NCBI GenBank assembly: GCA_900548315.1
Contig: URJU01000032.1
Span: 1-15,905, forward strand
From: an uncultured Coprococcus sp.
GTDB taxonomy: Bacteria; Bacillota; Clostridia; Lachnospirales; Lachnospiraceae
Direction: 5' to 3'
DNA: 15,905 nucleotides
Position numbers and translations under genes: made by a program. Each line of letters begins with the position of its first letter. The first letter of the stretch is position 1. Below are positions 1 through 7,041 of the stretch, in pieces. The notes below the pieces were generated by a model that did not search any database, was not told where the DNA came from, and saw only the letters and a list, made by a program, of their open reading frames with translations.

Positions 1-14
1 TGTATAAGAGACAG
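1..14 (+). other. Nextera transposon-end adapter remnant (artefact)
   Basis: These 14 bases equal the last 14 bases of the 19-base Tn5 mosaic end used in Nextera libraries (ending TATAAGAGACAG). The matching adapter in the opposite orientation is at the other end of the window, so this is library sequence left in the assembly and not bacterial DNA. It happens to keep the frame of the first gene open. Confidence 0.95.
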
Positions 15-15
15 G

Positions 16-1320
16 TCACTTATGATGGCAGGTACCATGTTGACAGGATGTGGCTCAGGAGATTCAGATGGAGCAGGAAAGAAGGCAGATGCAAAGGGCT
101 CTGTATATTATCTGAACTTCAAGCCGGAGCAGGATGCACAGTGGCAGGAGCTTGCTAAGGTGTACACAGACGAGACTGGCGTTGATGTGACGGTAGTTAC
201 AGCAGCTTCTGGTCAGTATGAGACTACTCTTAAGAGTGAGATGGGTAAGTCAGAATCACCTACCCTGTTCCAGGTAAATGGACCGGTTGGTCTTGCTTCC
301 TGGAAGGACTATTGTTATGATCTTGGATCATCACAGGTGTATAAAGAACTCACATCTGAGGACTTTGCACTTAAGGATGGCGATAAGGTCGCAGGAATCG
401 GATATGTTATAGAGTCATACGGAATCATTTACAACAAAGAGCTTTTAAGCAAAGCTGGATACACAGAGGATGATATCAATTCATTTGCAGACCTCAAGAA
501 GGTGGCAGAGGATATAACAGCCAAATCAGACAAATTAGGATTCTCAGCATTCACATCAGCCGGAATGGATGGCTCATCAGACTGGAGATTCAAGACACAT
601 CTTGCAAATCTTCCAATCTACTATGAATACAAGGCTGATGGAATCGATACTACAGATGCGATCAAGGGTACATATCTTGATAATTACAAAAATGTATGGG
701 ATCTGTACATCAACAACTCAACAACCGATCCAAAGCAGCTCAGCACAAAGACTGGTGATGATGCGGTTGCAGAGTTTGTTTCAGGACAGGCAGTATTTTA
801 TCAGAATGGTACATGGGCATACGCAGATGTATCATCACTTGGCGATGACAACCTCGGAATGCTCCCTATCTATATAGGAGCAGATGGTGAGGAGAATCAG
901 GGACTCTGTACAGGAAGTGAGAACTACTGGTGTGTAAATGCTAAGGCTTCAGAGGAAGATATCCAGGCAACTCTTGACTTCATGGAGTGGTGTGCTACAA
1001 ATGACACCGCACTTAAGGCAATCTGTGGTTCAAAGGGCGCTATGCCATCAGGAGCCGATGGAATGGGATTTGTAACACCATTCAAGAAGAACCTTGAGTC
1101 AACAAACCTTCTTGTAAACATCGCAAATGAGTATGTAGCAGAGGGCAAGACACCTGTAAGCTGGAACTTCACAACAATGCCATCAGAGCAGTGGAAGAAC
1201 GACCTTGGATCAGCACTTACAACATATGCGGCAGATCAGACAGATGCCAACTGGGATCTTGTAAAGAGCGCATTTGTAGATGGATGGGCTAAAGAGGCTG
1301 CTGCAGCAAAGTCAAAATAA
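16..1320 (+). CDS. CUT1-family sugar ABC transporter substrate-binding lipoprotein (5' partial)
   Basis: Extracytoplasmic solute-binding protein of a carbohydrate ABC importer, MalE-like (SBP family 1). It would capture oligosaccharide, probably maltodextrin, at the outer membrane face and hand it to the two permeases downstream. The 5' end is cut off by the contig end: the reading frame is open into the adapter, and the first genomic codons already lie in the signal-peptide core. A lipobox L-T-G-C follows (bases 40-51), so the Cys is the lipidated first mature residue, followed by a Gly/Ser/Asp linker. Only about 10-15 residues should be missing, because the remaining 430 or so residues match the usual family length. 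The ATG at 22 is therefore probably internal. The substrate is inferred from malQ nearby; other alpha-glucans or oligosaccharides are possible. A structured 266-base gap separates it from the permease genes. Confidence 0.9.
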   Translation, partial: SLMMAGTMLTGCGSGDSDGAGKKADAKGSVYYLNFKPEQDAQWQELAKVYTDETGVDVTVVTAASGQYETTLKSEMGKSESPTLFQVNGPVGLASWKDYCYDLGSSQVYKELTSEDFALKDGDKVAGIGYVIESYGIIYNKELLSKAGYTEDDINSFADLKKVAEDITAKSDKLGFSAFTSAGMDGSSDWRFKTHLANLPIYYEYKADGIDTTDAIKGTYLDNYKNVWDLYINNSTTDPKQLSTKTGDDAVAEFVSGQAVFYQNGTWAYADVSSLGDDNLGMLPIYIGADGEENQGLCTGSENYWCVNAKASEEDIQATLDFMEWCATNDTALKAICGSKGAMPSGADGMGFVTPFKKNLESTNLLVNIANEYVAEGKTPVSWNFTTMPSEQWKNDLGSALTTYAADQTDANWDLVKSAFVDGWAKEAAAAKSK

Positions 1321-1403
1321 AACATATTAACAAATAAACAATAGTACACAAACCCAAAATAAAAAAACATCACAAAATAAAACCAACTTAAAATATGAAT
1401 AAA

Positions 1404-1526
1404 GTCCTGCAAGATGCAGGACACCAGGAAGGCTAACAGCTTTGCAAAGACAGCTCATACCCAGAGGTGTCAGACTAGAGATGGATATGTATTCATATGC
1501 AAATATGTCTACATATCCATTTTTAG
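1404..1526 (+). promoter_or_regulatory. structured intergenic RNA between binding protein and permease genes
   Basis: After an A-rich, nearly G-free stretch (1321-1403, only two G), three pairings are visible. Hairpin 1 is a perfect 8-bp stem (1404-1411 with 1415-1422, loop AGA). A long-range 6-bp pairing, 1420-1425 (GACACC) with 1466-1471 (GGTGTC), shares bases with hairpin 1, so the two exclude each other. Hairpin 3 has a 16-bp stem with two G-U pairs (1475-1490 with 1511-1526), an internal loop, a 5-bp inner stem (CATAT/ATATG) and a GCAA tetraloop. A palindrome CTTTGCAAAG sits at 1440-1449. None is followed by a clear U tract on this strand, so 3'-end protection of the binding-protein mRNA, processing or partial termination is likelier than full termination. 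It matches no riboswitch class that I recognise. Confidence 0.55.
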
Positions 1527-1586
1527 ACTCATAAGATATTGGAAAGAAAATTGATATGCAACAGAGTGGAGGTTATCAAAAAAATT

Positions 1587-2429
1587 ATGGAGAAAACGAT
1601 AAAAAGATATTGGCCGGTGTTTCTGATACCGACAATGGCTGCGTTTCTAATAGGATTTATCGTGCCATTTGCCGAGGGAATATATCTGTCCTTCTGTAAG
1701 TTCACGACCATAAGGGACGCTGAATTTGTAGGATTTCAGAATTATATAGACGCATTCAAGGACTCAACATTCCCGGATGCATTTAAGTTTACAACATTAT
1801 TTGCGATTGTCACACTTGTGCTTATAAATGTTCTTGCATTTCTTGTGGCACTGGCACTTACACAGAAGATCAAAGGAACTAATATATTCAGAACGGTATT
1901 CTTTATGCCGAATCTTATAGGTGGTATCGTACTTGGATATGTATGGCAGCTTATATTTGATGCCATATTCTCAAAGTTTGATACAGCTCTGAAACTCAAT
2001 GAAGTCCTCGGTTTCTGGGGATTGGTTATACTGGTGTGCTGGCAGCAGATAGGATATATGATGATCGTTTATATTGCAGGACTTCAGGCAATTCCTGAAG
2101 ACATTCAGGAAGCAGCCATGATTGATGGTGCAAATAGAACACAGAGACTTTTCAGGGTTACGATCCCGAACATGATGCCATCCATAACTATATGTACATT
2201 CCTCACAATAACCAACTCGTTCAAACTGTTTGACCAGAACCTGGCACTCACAGGAGGCGAGCCTCTTCATAAGACAGAGATGCTAGCGCTCAATATATAT
2301 GAGACGTTTTATGGAAGAGTAGGATATGAGGGAGTAGGTCAGGCTAAGGCAGTCATATTCTTTATACTGGTAGTAGCGATAGGACTCATACAGCTTAAGC
2401 TTACAAGATCAAAGGAGGTGCAGCAGTAA
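1587..2429 (+). CDS. CUT1 sugar ABC transporter permease, MalF/UgpA-like
   Basis: Inner-membrane permease of a carbohydrate ABC importer, pairing with the MalG-like protein encoded next. The protein is 280 residues and has about six membrane segments, the first at residues 9-31. The cytoplasmic EAA loop that docks the ATPase is clear at residues 175-181 (E-A-A-M-I-D-G). The start at 1587 is chosen because GGAGG lies at 1568-1572 and the protein then begins M-E-K-T-I-K-R-Y-W-P, typical of the family. A TTG 48 bases upstream would add a 16-residue tail without family resemblance and no better ribosome site. The spacing of 14 bases from GGAGG to ATG is long. It overlaps the next gene by one base (TAATG), so the two are translationally coupled. 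No ATPase gene is present; a shared MsmK/MalK-type ATPase is inferred. Confidence 0.92.
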   Translation: MEKTIKRYWPVFLIPTMAAFLIGFIVPFAEGIYLSFCKFTTIRDAEFVGFQNYIDAFKDSTFPDAFKFTTLFAIVTLVLINVLAFLVALALTQKIKGTNIFRTVFFMPNLIGGIVLGYVWQLIFDAIFSKFDTALKLNEVLGFWGLVILVCWQQIGYMMIVYIAGLQAIPEDIQEAAMIDGANRTQRLFRVTIPNMMPSITICTFLTITNSFKLFDQNLALTGGEPLHKTEMLALNIYETFYGRVGYEGVGQAKAVIFFILVVAIGLIQLKLTRSKEVQQ

Positions 2430-3322
2430 TGGCGAAGATACAGAAAACAGTAAATACAGCGGATAAAAAGCCTGTATACAGAGTGAAAGAAAAACCAACG
2501 TTGACGGGAATTCTGGCTACTTTATTCTTTACCATTATTTCCATAATATTTGTTTCACCGATAATAATCGTAATTATAAACTCGCTGAAAGCCAAGACGT
2601 TTATCAGTCTGGAGACATTTGAACTGCCAAATGAGCACAGTTACATAGGCTTGGACAATTATAAAACGGCTATAACACAGTATGATTTCATTAAGGCAGT
2701 GGGCTGGACAGTCGTGATAACGGTTCTCTCAGTAGTGGCAATTTTGCTGTTCTGCTCTATGACAGCCTGGTATATAACCAGAGTCAAGAATATAGCGACA
2801 AAGATCATATATCTGCTCTGCGTGTTCTCTATGGTAATACCTTTCCAGATGGTTATGTTTACTCTGGCTGGAACTGCGGATGCACTTCACCTTAATACTC
2901 CATGGGGAATCGTTATCGTGTATCTTGGATTTGGAACAGGTCTTGCAGTATTCATGTTCTGCGGATTTATCAAGTCCATTCCTTTGGAGGTCGAGGAGGC
3001 TGCGATGATAGATGGATGTACGCCGCTCAAGACATTTTTCAGGGTTGTTATCCCTATCATGAAACCTACTTACATATCTGTAGGAATACTTGAGGCTATG
3101 TGGATATGGAATGATTTCCTTCTGCCATATCTGGTACTCGACATCAAGAAATACAAGACGATATCTATAGTTGTCCAGTATATGAAGGGCAGCTACGGAA
3201 GAGTAGATATGGGAGCGATCATGGCGTGCCTTGTTATGGCTATCATTCCGGTTGTTGTATTCTACCTCTGTGCACAGAAGTACATCATCAAGGGTGTTGC
3301 AGCCGGTGCTGTAAAGGGATAG
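2429..3322 (+). CDS. CUT1 sugar ABC transporter permease, MalG-like
   Basis: Second membrane subunit of the sugar importer, 297 residues, usual for MalG-type permeases. A hydrophilic N-terminal tail of about 25 residues precedes the first membrane helix (about residues 27-52), and a further five helices follow. The EAA loop is at residues 190-196 (E-A-A-M-I-D-G), followed by the characteristic F-F-R-V-V-I-P. The start is firm: AAAGGAGGT lies at 2411-2419, and the ATG overlaps the stop of the previous gene by one base. Together with the preceding permease and the lipoprotein it makes a three-gene importer lacking its own ATPase. After its stop, 83 bases containing a strong hairpin lead to malQ. 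Confidence 0.93.
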   Translation: MAKIQKTVNTADKKPVYRVKEKPTLTGILATLFFTIISIIFVSPIIIVIINSLKAKTFISLETFELPNEHSYIGLDNYKTAITQYDFIKAVGWTVVITVLSVVAILLFCSMTAWYITRVKNIATKIIYLLCVFSMVIPFQMVMFTLAGTADALHLNTPWGIVIVYLGFGTGLAVFMFCGFIKSIPLEVEEAAMIDGCTPLKTFFRVVIPIMKPTYISVGILEAMWIWNDFLLPYLVLDIKKYKTISIVVQYMKGSYGRVDMGAIMACLVMAIIPVVVFYLCAQKYIIKGVAAGAVKG

Positions 3323-3350
3323 TAATATAATATTATTAAGTGTAAAAAAA

Positions 3351-3379
3351 CAGGCGGTTGTGAGATTCGCAGCCGCCTG
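3351..3379 (+). promoter_or_regulatory. intergenic hairpin between permease and malQ
   Basis: A 12-bp stem (3351-3362 with 3368-3379, two G-U pairs, loop AGATT) ends 12 bases before the malQ ribosome site. On the + strand no U tract follows; instead seven A precede it (3344-3350). Read on the - strand it is a textbook terminator (stem then T7). In the + transcript it is more likely an mRNA-stability or processing element that separates transporter and malQ expression, or a weak terminator. Confidence 0.6.
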
Positions 3380-3405
3380 AAATTGGTTAAAAGGAGAGAT
3401 TTCAG

Positions 3406-4905
3406 ATGGAAAGATCAGCAGGAATACTGCTTGCTATATCAAGCCTCCCGTCAAAGTATGGAATTGGCAGCTTCTCAAAAGAGGCATATCGTTTCGTTGA
3501 CTGGCTTAGGTCTGCACACCAGAGCTACTGGCAGATACTTCCCATGGGTCCCACCGGGTATGGGGATTCGCCGTATCAGTCATTTTCGACATTTGCTGGC
3601 AATCCATATTTTATAGATCTTGATACACTGGTGGATCAGAGACTGCTCACAGACAGTGAGTGCAGTGAGATGGACTGGGGTGAGGACGACAGATACGTTG
3701 AATACAGCAAAATATATAATGGAAGATACAGTCTTCTCAGGAAAGCCTATGAAAGATGGAAAATGACTGACAGCATGGAGTTTTCCTTATTCATGGACGA
3801 GAACAGTGATTGGATATATGATTATTCATTATTTATGGCGGTAAAGGATTTATTTGGCGGAATTCCGTGGACAGAGTGGCCGCAGGATATAAGGAACAGA
3901 CAGCCTGATGCAGTGCAGCAGATGCAGGTTAAGCTTGCGGATGAGATACATTTTCAGCAGTACATGCAGTATTTGTTTTATACTCAGTGGAATGCGCTAA
4001 AGAGCTATGCCAACAAGAACCATATAAGGATCATAGGAGATATCCCAATCTATGTAGCGATGGACAGTGCAGATGTATGGGCACACCCGGAGCTTTTCAG
4101 GCTGGATGAGGACAGGCGTCCATACGAGGTTGCCGGATGTCCGCCTGATGGGTTTTCGGAGACCGGACAGCTGTGGGGAAACCCAATATATGACTGGGAG
4201 CTGAACAGGCAGACCGGTTACAGCTGGTGGATAGCCAGAATGAGACATAGCTATAAGCTTTATGATGTAGTCCGGATTGATCATTTCAGAGGCTTTGATG
4301 AATATTATGCCATTCCATATGGTGAGGAAACAGCTGCGAATGGCAAGTGGAAAAAGGGCCCTGGGATGGATCTGTTCAGGAATATAGAAAAAGCTCTGGG
4401 TAAGAGAGATGTCATTGCCGAGGACCTTGGTTTTGTGACTGATTCGGTCAGAAAACTTGTGCATGATTCCGGATTCCCGGGAATGAAGGTTGTGGAGTTT
4501 GCCTTTGATGTGAGAGACACTGGGGCGGCATCTGACTATCTTCCACATAATTATATACGAAATTGTGTTGTATATACGGGAACCCATGACAATGAGACAC
4601 TTATTGGCTGGTGGAGCAGTATAGATCAGAGAGCCAGAGATATGGCGCGGGATTATATGGCAGCTCATTATACACCGGACCGTCTGATCAATGTCCCATT
4701 TATCACGCTTGCTATGAGAAGTATTGCAGATCTCTGTATTATACCGATGCAGGATTATTTGGGGCTTGATAACCGCTCAAGGATGAATAAGCCATCCACA
4801 GTTGGCGATAACTGGAGGTGGAGAACGATATCCGATGATACGGATGATGATCTTGCAGAGGAAATAGGCAGACTTACACTGATGACCGGGAGAAGCAAGA
4901 TGTGA
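3406..4905 (+). CDS. malQ: 4-alpha-glucanotransferase (amylomaltase), GH77
   Basis: Cytoplasmic GH77 enzyme that transfers maltosyl or longer 1,4-alpha-glucan chains between acceptors and releases glucose, so that imported maltodextrins can be used by phosphorylase. The length of 499 residues is typical. All catalytic motifs are present: nucleophile Asp292 in V-R-I-D-H-F-R-G-F, acid/base Glu339 in I-A-E-D-L-G, and the transition-state Asp395 in G-T-H-D-N-E-T; these positions agree closely with Thermus amylomaltase. The N-terminal S-S-L-P-S-K-Y-G-I-G and the S-P-Y-Q-S-F-S-T-F-A-G-N segment, also typical, are intact. Start: AAGGAG at 3391-3396, nine bases before the ATG. It probably belongs to the importer operon, joined through the hairpin before it, and is followed by its likely regulator. 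Confidence 0.97.
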   Translation: MERSAGILLAISSLPSKYGIGSFSKEAYRFVDWLRSAHQSYWQILPMGPTGYGDSPYQSFSTFAGNPYFIDLDTLVDQRLLTDSECSEMDWGEDDRYVEYSKIYNGRYSLLRKAYERWKMTDSMEFSLFMDENSDWIYDYSLFMAVKDLFGGIPWTEWPQDIRNRQPDAVQQMQVKLADEIHFQQYMQYLFYTQWNALKSYANKNHIRIIGDIPIYVAMDSADVWAHPELFRLDEDRRPYEVAGCPPDGFSETGQLWGNPIYDWELNRQTGYSWWIARMRHSYKLYDVVRIDHFRGFDEYYAIPYGEETAANGKWKKGPGMDLFRNIEKALGKRDVIAEDLGFVTDSVRKLVHDSGFPGMKVVEFAFDVRDTGAASDYLPHNYIRNCVVYTGTHDNETLIGWWSSIDQRARDMARDYMAAHYTPDRLINVPFITLAMRSIADLCIIPMQDYLGLDNRSRMNKPSTVGDNWRWRTISDDTDDDLAEEIGRLTLMTGRSKM

Positions 4906-4958
4906 AAAAGTACTCTCTAATAAAATATTTATCGGAAAAATGATGAGTTGAGTATTTT
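4906..4958 (+). terminator. possible weak terminator after malQ
   Basis: TACTC at 4911-4915 can pair with GAGTA at 4950-4954. The pairing extends through AAAA (4906-4909) and TTTT (4955-4958) past one bulged G. The loop is long (34 bases) and AT-rich. This is weak as an intrinsic terminator, but it is the only candidate between malQ and the promoter of the next gene. Confidence 0.25.
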
Positions 4959-4959
4959 C

Positions 4960-4988
4960 TTGACCTCCACATATCGGGATAATATAAT
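4960..4988 (+). promoter_or_regulatory. sigma-70 type promoter of the lacI-family gene
   Basis: TTGACC at 4960-4965, a 17-base spacer, then a perfect TATAAT at 4983-4988. The start site would lie near 4995, giving a leader of about 30 bases. It shows that the regulator can be expressed independently of malQ. It also rules out a TTG at 4991 as the translation start, since that lies at or before the transcript start. Confidence 0.75.
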
Positions 4989-5023
4989 TATTGGGAATAA
5001 AAGAGAAAAGTGGGTTACAGCTT

Positions 5024-6031
5024 ATGACAATAAAGGATATTGCACGTATATCAGGTTATGGTATAGGAACCGTGTCCAGGGTGATCAACAATCAGGCCGG
5101 AGTCAGCGATGCAGCCAGAGAGAAGATACTTAGAGTTATAGAGGAAAGTGGGTTTGAACCAAATGTCAATGCCAAGCACCTCAAAATGGCAGCGAAATCG
5201 GCGGTTGTAGTCATCATAAAAGGAAACCAGAACATGCTGTTTGCAGATATAGTAGAGCGGGTACAGAGCCAGCTTGCGGGATATGATGAAGATGTCATAG
5301 TGGAATATATAGATGAGGATGGTGATGAGATAGAGTATGCCATCAAACTAATTCGGAGCGTGAATCCAAAGGGGATCATGTTCCTGGGAGCAAATCTTGC
5401 ACTTTTTGATGAGCGTGTGGAGGAGATGAAGATACCTGGAGTTATAATTACAACCAGCGGAGATATTCTTGCAAATGACAACATATCCTCCATAACGATA
5501 GATGACACGGCAGCGACATACGATATGACAAGGTATCTTCTTGAAAAAGGCCACAGGCACATCGGAGTCATCGGAGGGCAGGTGTCCGAGAAACAGATAA
5601 GTTTCGACAGATATAAAGGCTGCAAGAGGGCTATAGATGAGTGGCAGCATGACGACCGGGCGGAGTTTACATATATTCCGTGCAGGTATTCTATGAAGGC
5701 AGGTTATGAGGCCACGAAGCGTCTATTGGAGGAACAGCCGGAGGTTACAGCAATCATGGCTCTCAGTGATACGATAGCAATCGGCGTCATGAGAGCGGCT
5801 GCTGATCTGGGCAAACATATTCCGGAGGAGCTGTCAGTTACTGGATTTGATGGAATAGAGCTGGCAGGATACTGTGTACCAAGACTTACGACAATAAAAC
5901 AGAATACAGAGATCATGGCATCGAGAAGTGTAGACATCATGCTCAAGCATATAAATTATGCAGTAGCTGGTGAACATGAGATAGTGCCATATTCCCTGAT
6001 AGAGGGAGAAAGCGTTAAGAGCATCGGCTAG
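5024..6031 (+). CDS. LacI-family transcriptional regulator (MalR-like)
   Basis: DNA-binding regulator of 336 residues, the standard LacI/GalR length. The N-terminal helix-turn-helix occupies residues 2-22 (T-I-K-D-I-A-R-I-S through T-V-S-R-V-I-N), followed by the hinge and a periplasmic-binding-like effector domain with the family segments I-T-I-D-D, G-H-R-H-I-G-V-I-G-G and S-V-T-G-F-D-G-I-E. The start at 5024 places the helix-turn-helix at the very N-terminus as in relatives; the ribosome site is poor (AAAGTGGG near 5007-5014). It has a Gly-Tyr-Gly-Ile-Gly turn where most relatives carry G-V-S-x-x-T. The setting after an importer and malQ suggests it controls maltodextrin genes; the target operator is probably upstream of the truncated first gene, outside this window. 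I see no convincing catabolite-repression (cre) site inside. Confidence 0.92.
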   Translation: MTIKDIARISGYGIGTVSRVINNQAGVSDAAREKILRVIEESGFEPNVNAKHLKMAAKSAVVVIIKGNQNMLFADIVERVQSQLAGYDEDVIVEYIDEDGDEIEYAIKLIRSVNPKGIMFLGANLALFDERVEEMKIPGVIITTSGDILANDNISSITIDDTAATYDMTRYLLEKGHRHIGVIGGQVSEKQISFDRYKGCKRAIDEWQHDDRAEFTYIPCRYSMKAGYEATKRLLEEQPEVTAIMALSDTIAIGVMRAAADLGKHIPEELSVTGFDGIELAGYCVPRLTTIKQNTEIMASRSVDIMLKHINYAVAGEHEIVPYSLIEGESVKSIG

Positions 6032-6052
6032 GATTCAGGGAGAATCTTTTTT
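6030..6052 (+). terminator. intrinsic terminator after lacI-family gene
   Basis: GATTC (6032-6036) pairs with GAATC (6042-6046) around the loop AGGGA, extended by G-U and A-T pairs, and is followed by six T. The stem begins inside the TAG stop codon of the regulator. The stem is short; a far stronger hairpin follows 11 bases later. Confidence 0.7.
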
Positions 6053-6061
6053 ATTAAGTTT

Positions 6062-6111
6062 GAATTCGCCTTATACTGATATATAATATACCAGTATAAG
6101 GCGAATTTTTT
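6062..6111 (+). terminator. strong second terminator
   Basis: A perfect 16-bp stem (6063-6078 with 6092-6107) continues after one mismatch into four more pairs (6080-6083 with 6087-6090) with loop TAA. It is followed by a T run on the + strand. Together with the previous hairpin it isolates the sugar locus from the next region. Confidence 0.85.
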
Positions 6112-6240
6112 AATGAGATAAAAGTTTGGTAAGGCTCTGAGATTCGTATTCGGTAATAATTCAGAGATGAACTTTCTGGTATTCTAAATGTTATCGATGT
6201 CTTGGGGATGAATACAGATCTTTTTCATTAGCTGGTTAAA

Positions 6241-6249
6241 TGATAGAAT
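6241..6249 (+). promoter_or_regulatory. possible extended -10 promoter of the membrane gene
   Basis: TG-A-TAGAAT (6241-6249) matches an extended -10 element, five of six to TATAAT. No good -35 box lies 17 bases upstream (TTTTTC at 6221-6226). It would give a leader of about 45 bases. The rest of the 6112-6299 gap shows no clear structure. Confidence 0.35.
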
Positions 6250-6299
6250 AATTGCAGTGGGAACTTGTAAAAGATGTTGGAAATAAACGGGGAAAATCT

Positions 6300-6968
6300 A
6301 TGGATTACATAATAGACAATGTAGAATTTATAACGGAGCTTGTGAAGTCTGGCTTTTTCGGTATAGTGGGAATATTCTTTATCGGACTTGCGATATGGAT
6401 AAAGAAAAAGGAGGACCGTTGGAATTTTAAGAATATCGGAATAGGACTTCTGGCTGGTGGCGTGGCACTTTTGCTTATCGGTGTATCTATGGCAGTAGAT
6501 AGTCTGCAGGATGGCGGGGTAATAGCTATAGATAGGAATGATCCTGTATGGTTGATCATGGATGCGATCAAGATGCTGGCATGTGTGCTGATATTTGTGA
6601 TAGCAGGGTATATTATGCGGTCAAAACGCATAAAAGAGAATTATATGTTCGATATGGAGATTGTGGGAAAGATAATAGGATATGACACCGTGACCGGCAG
6701 AACTAACATTCCGGGATACGCACATCCCACGGTGGGGTACATTGATCCATACAGCGGTGAACTGGATTCTTATGTGGTGAATCAGGATATAAACAGAAAG
6801 AAACATCCGATCGGCAGTGAGTATAAACTGATGTACTCCAGGGAAGAGAGAAAGGCATTTGAGAAAAAGTCAAACAAGGTGTACAGGGAGATGGAGGTTT
6901 GCTTTTTCGGACTGGCTGTGCTGATCTTCATTGCGGGGATAGTGAAGTTGGCGATGAAGGTATTGTAA
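6300..6968 (+). CDS. four-helix membrane protein, DUF3592-like, function unknown
   Basis: A protein of 223 residues that I can describe but not name. Three hydrophobic segments lie in the first half (about residues 16-33, 44-64 and 80-103). A cytoplasmic-looking domain of about 100 residues follows, then a final helix (about 201-221). The soluble part begins V-G-K-I-I-G-Y and contains a Gly/Pro/Tyr-rich beta-type stretch, then I-G-S-E-Y-K-L-M-Y-S. That pattern resembles DUF3592-type domains, membrane proteins of unknown role. The start at 6300 has GGGGA at 6289-6293, six bases upstream; a TTG at 6252 would add a polar tail without a ribosome site. It stands between two terminators and the PurF-like gene, with only 73 bases to the latter and no terminator between, so co-transcription is possible. 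Confidence 0.75.
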   Translation: MDYIIDNVEFITELVKSGFFGIVGIFFIGLAIWIKKKEDRWNFKNIGIGLLAGGVALLLIGVSMAVDSLQDGGVIAIDRNDPVWLIMDAIKMLACVLIFVIAGYIMRSKRIKENYMFDMEIVGKIIGYDTVTGRTNIPGYAHPTVGYIDPYSGELDSYVVNQDINRKKHPIGSEYKLMYSREERKAFEKKSNKVYREMEVCFFGLAVLIFIAGIVKLAMKVL

Positions 6969-6992
6969 TCACCGCCGATACTATGCTAATAT
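6963..6992 (+). promoter_or_regulatory. possible promoter of the PurF-like gene
   Basis: TTGTAA at 6963-6968, an 18-base spacer and TAATAT at 6987-6992 preceded by TG (6984-6985). It overlaps the last codons of the membrane gene. Four of six bases match each consensus box, so support is modest. Confidence 0.4.
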
Positions 6993-7041
6993 AGATATGT
7001 TTGCGAAAATGACAAATTTTTATCACTTCAGGAGGAAAACA

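Noticed and set aside
1539..1586. TTG start for the first permease
   Set aside because: The ATG at 1587 has a GGAGG upstream and gives a family-like N-terminus; the extra 16 residues look like untranslated leader.
3997..4668. 223-codon open frame on the - strand opposite malQ
   Set aside because: It lies wholly antisense to a gene with all GH77 motifs, has no ribosome site, and its translation shows no domain or consistent composition.
4991..5023. TTG start for the LacI-family gene
   Set aside because: It lies only three bases after the -10 box, so it would not be in the transcript; the helix-turn-helix begins right after the ATG at 5024.
6997..7041. Earlier ATG of the PurF-like gene, perhaps a propeptide exposing a Cys
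   Set aside because: The AGGAGG at 7030-7035 belongs to the ATG at 7042, and the upstream codons encode no Cys, so a processed Cys-first enzyme is not possible.
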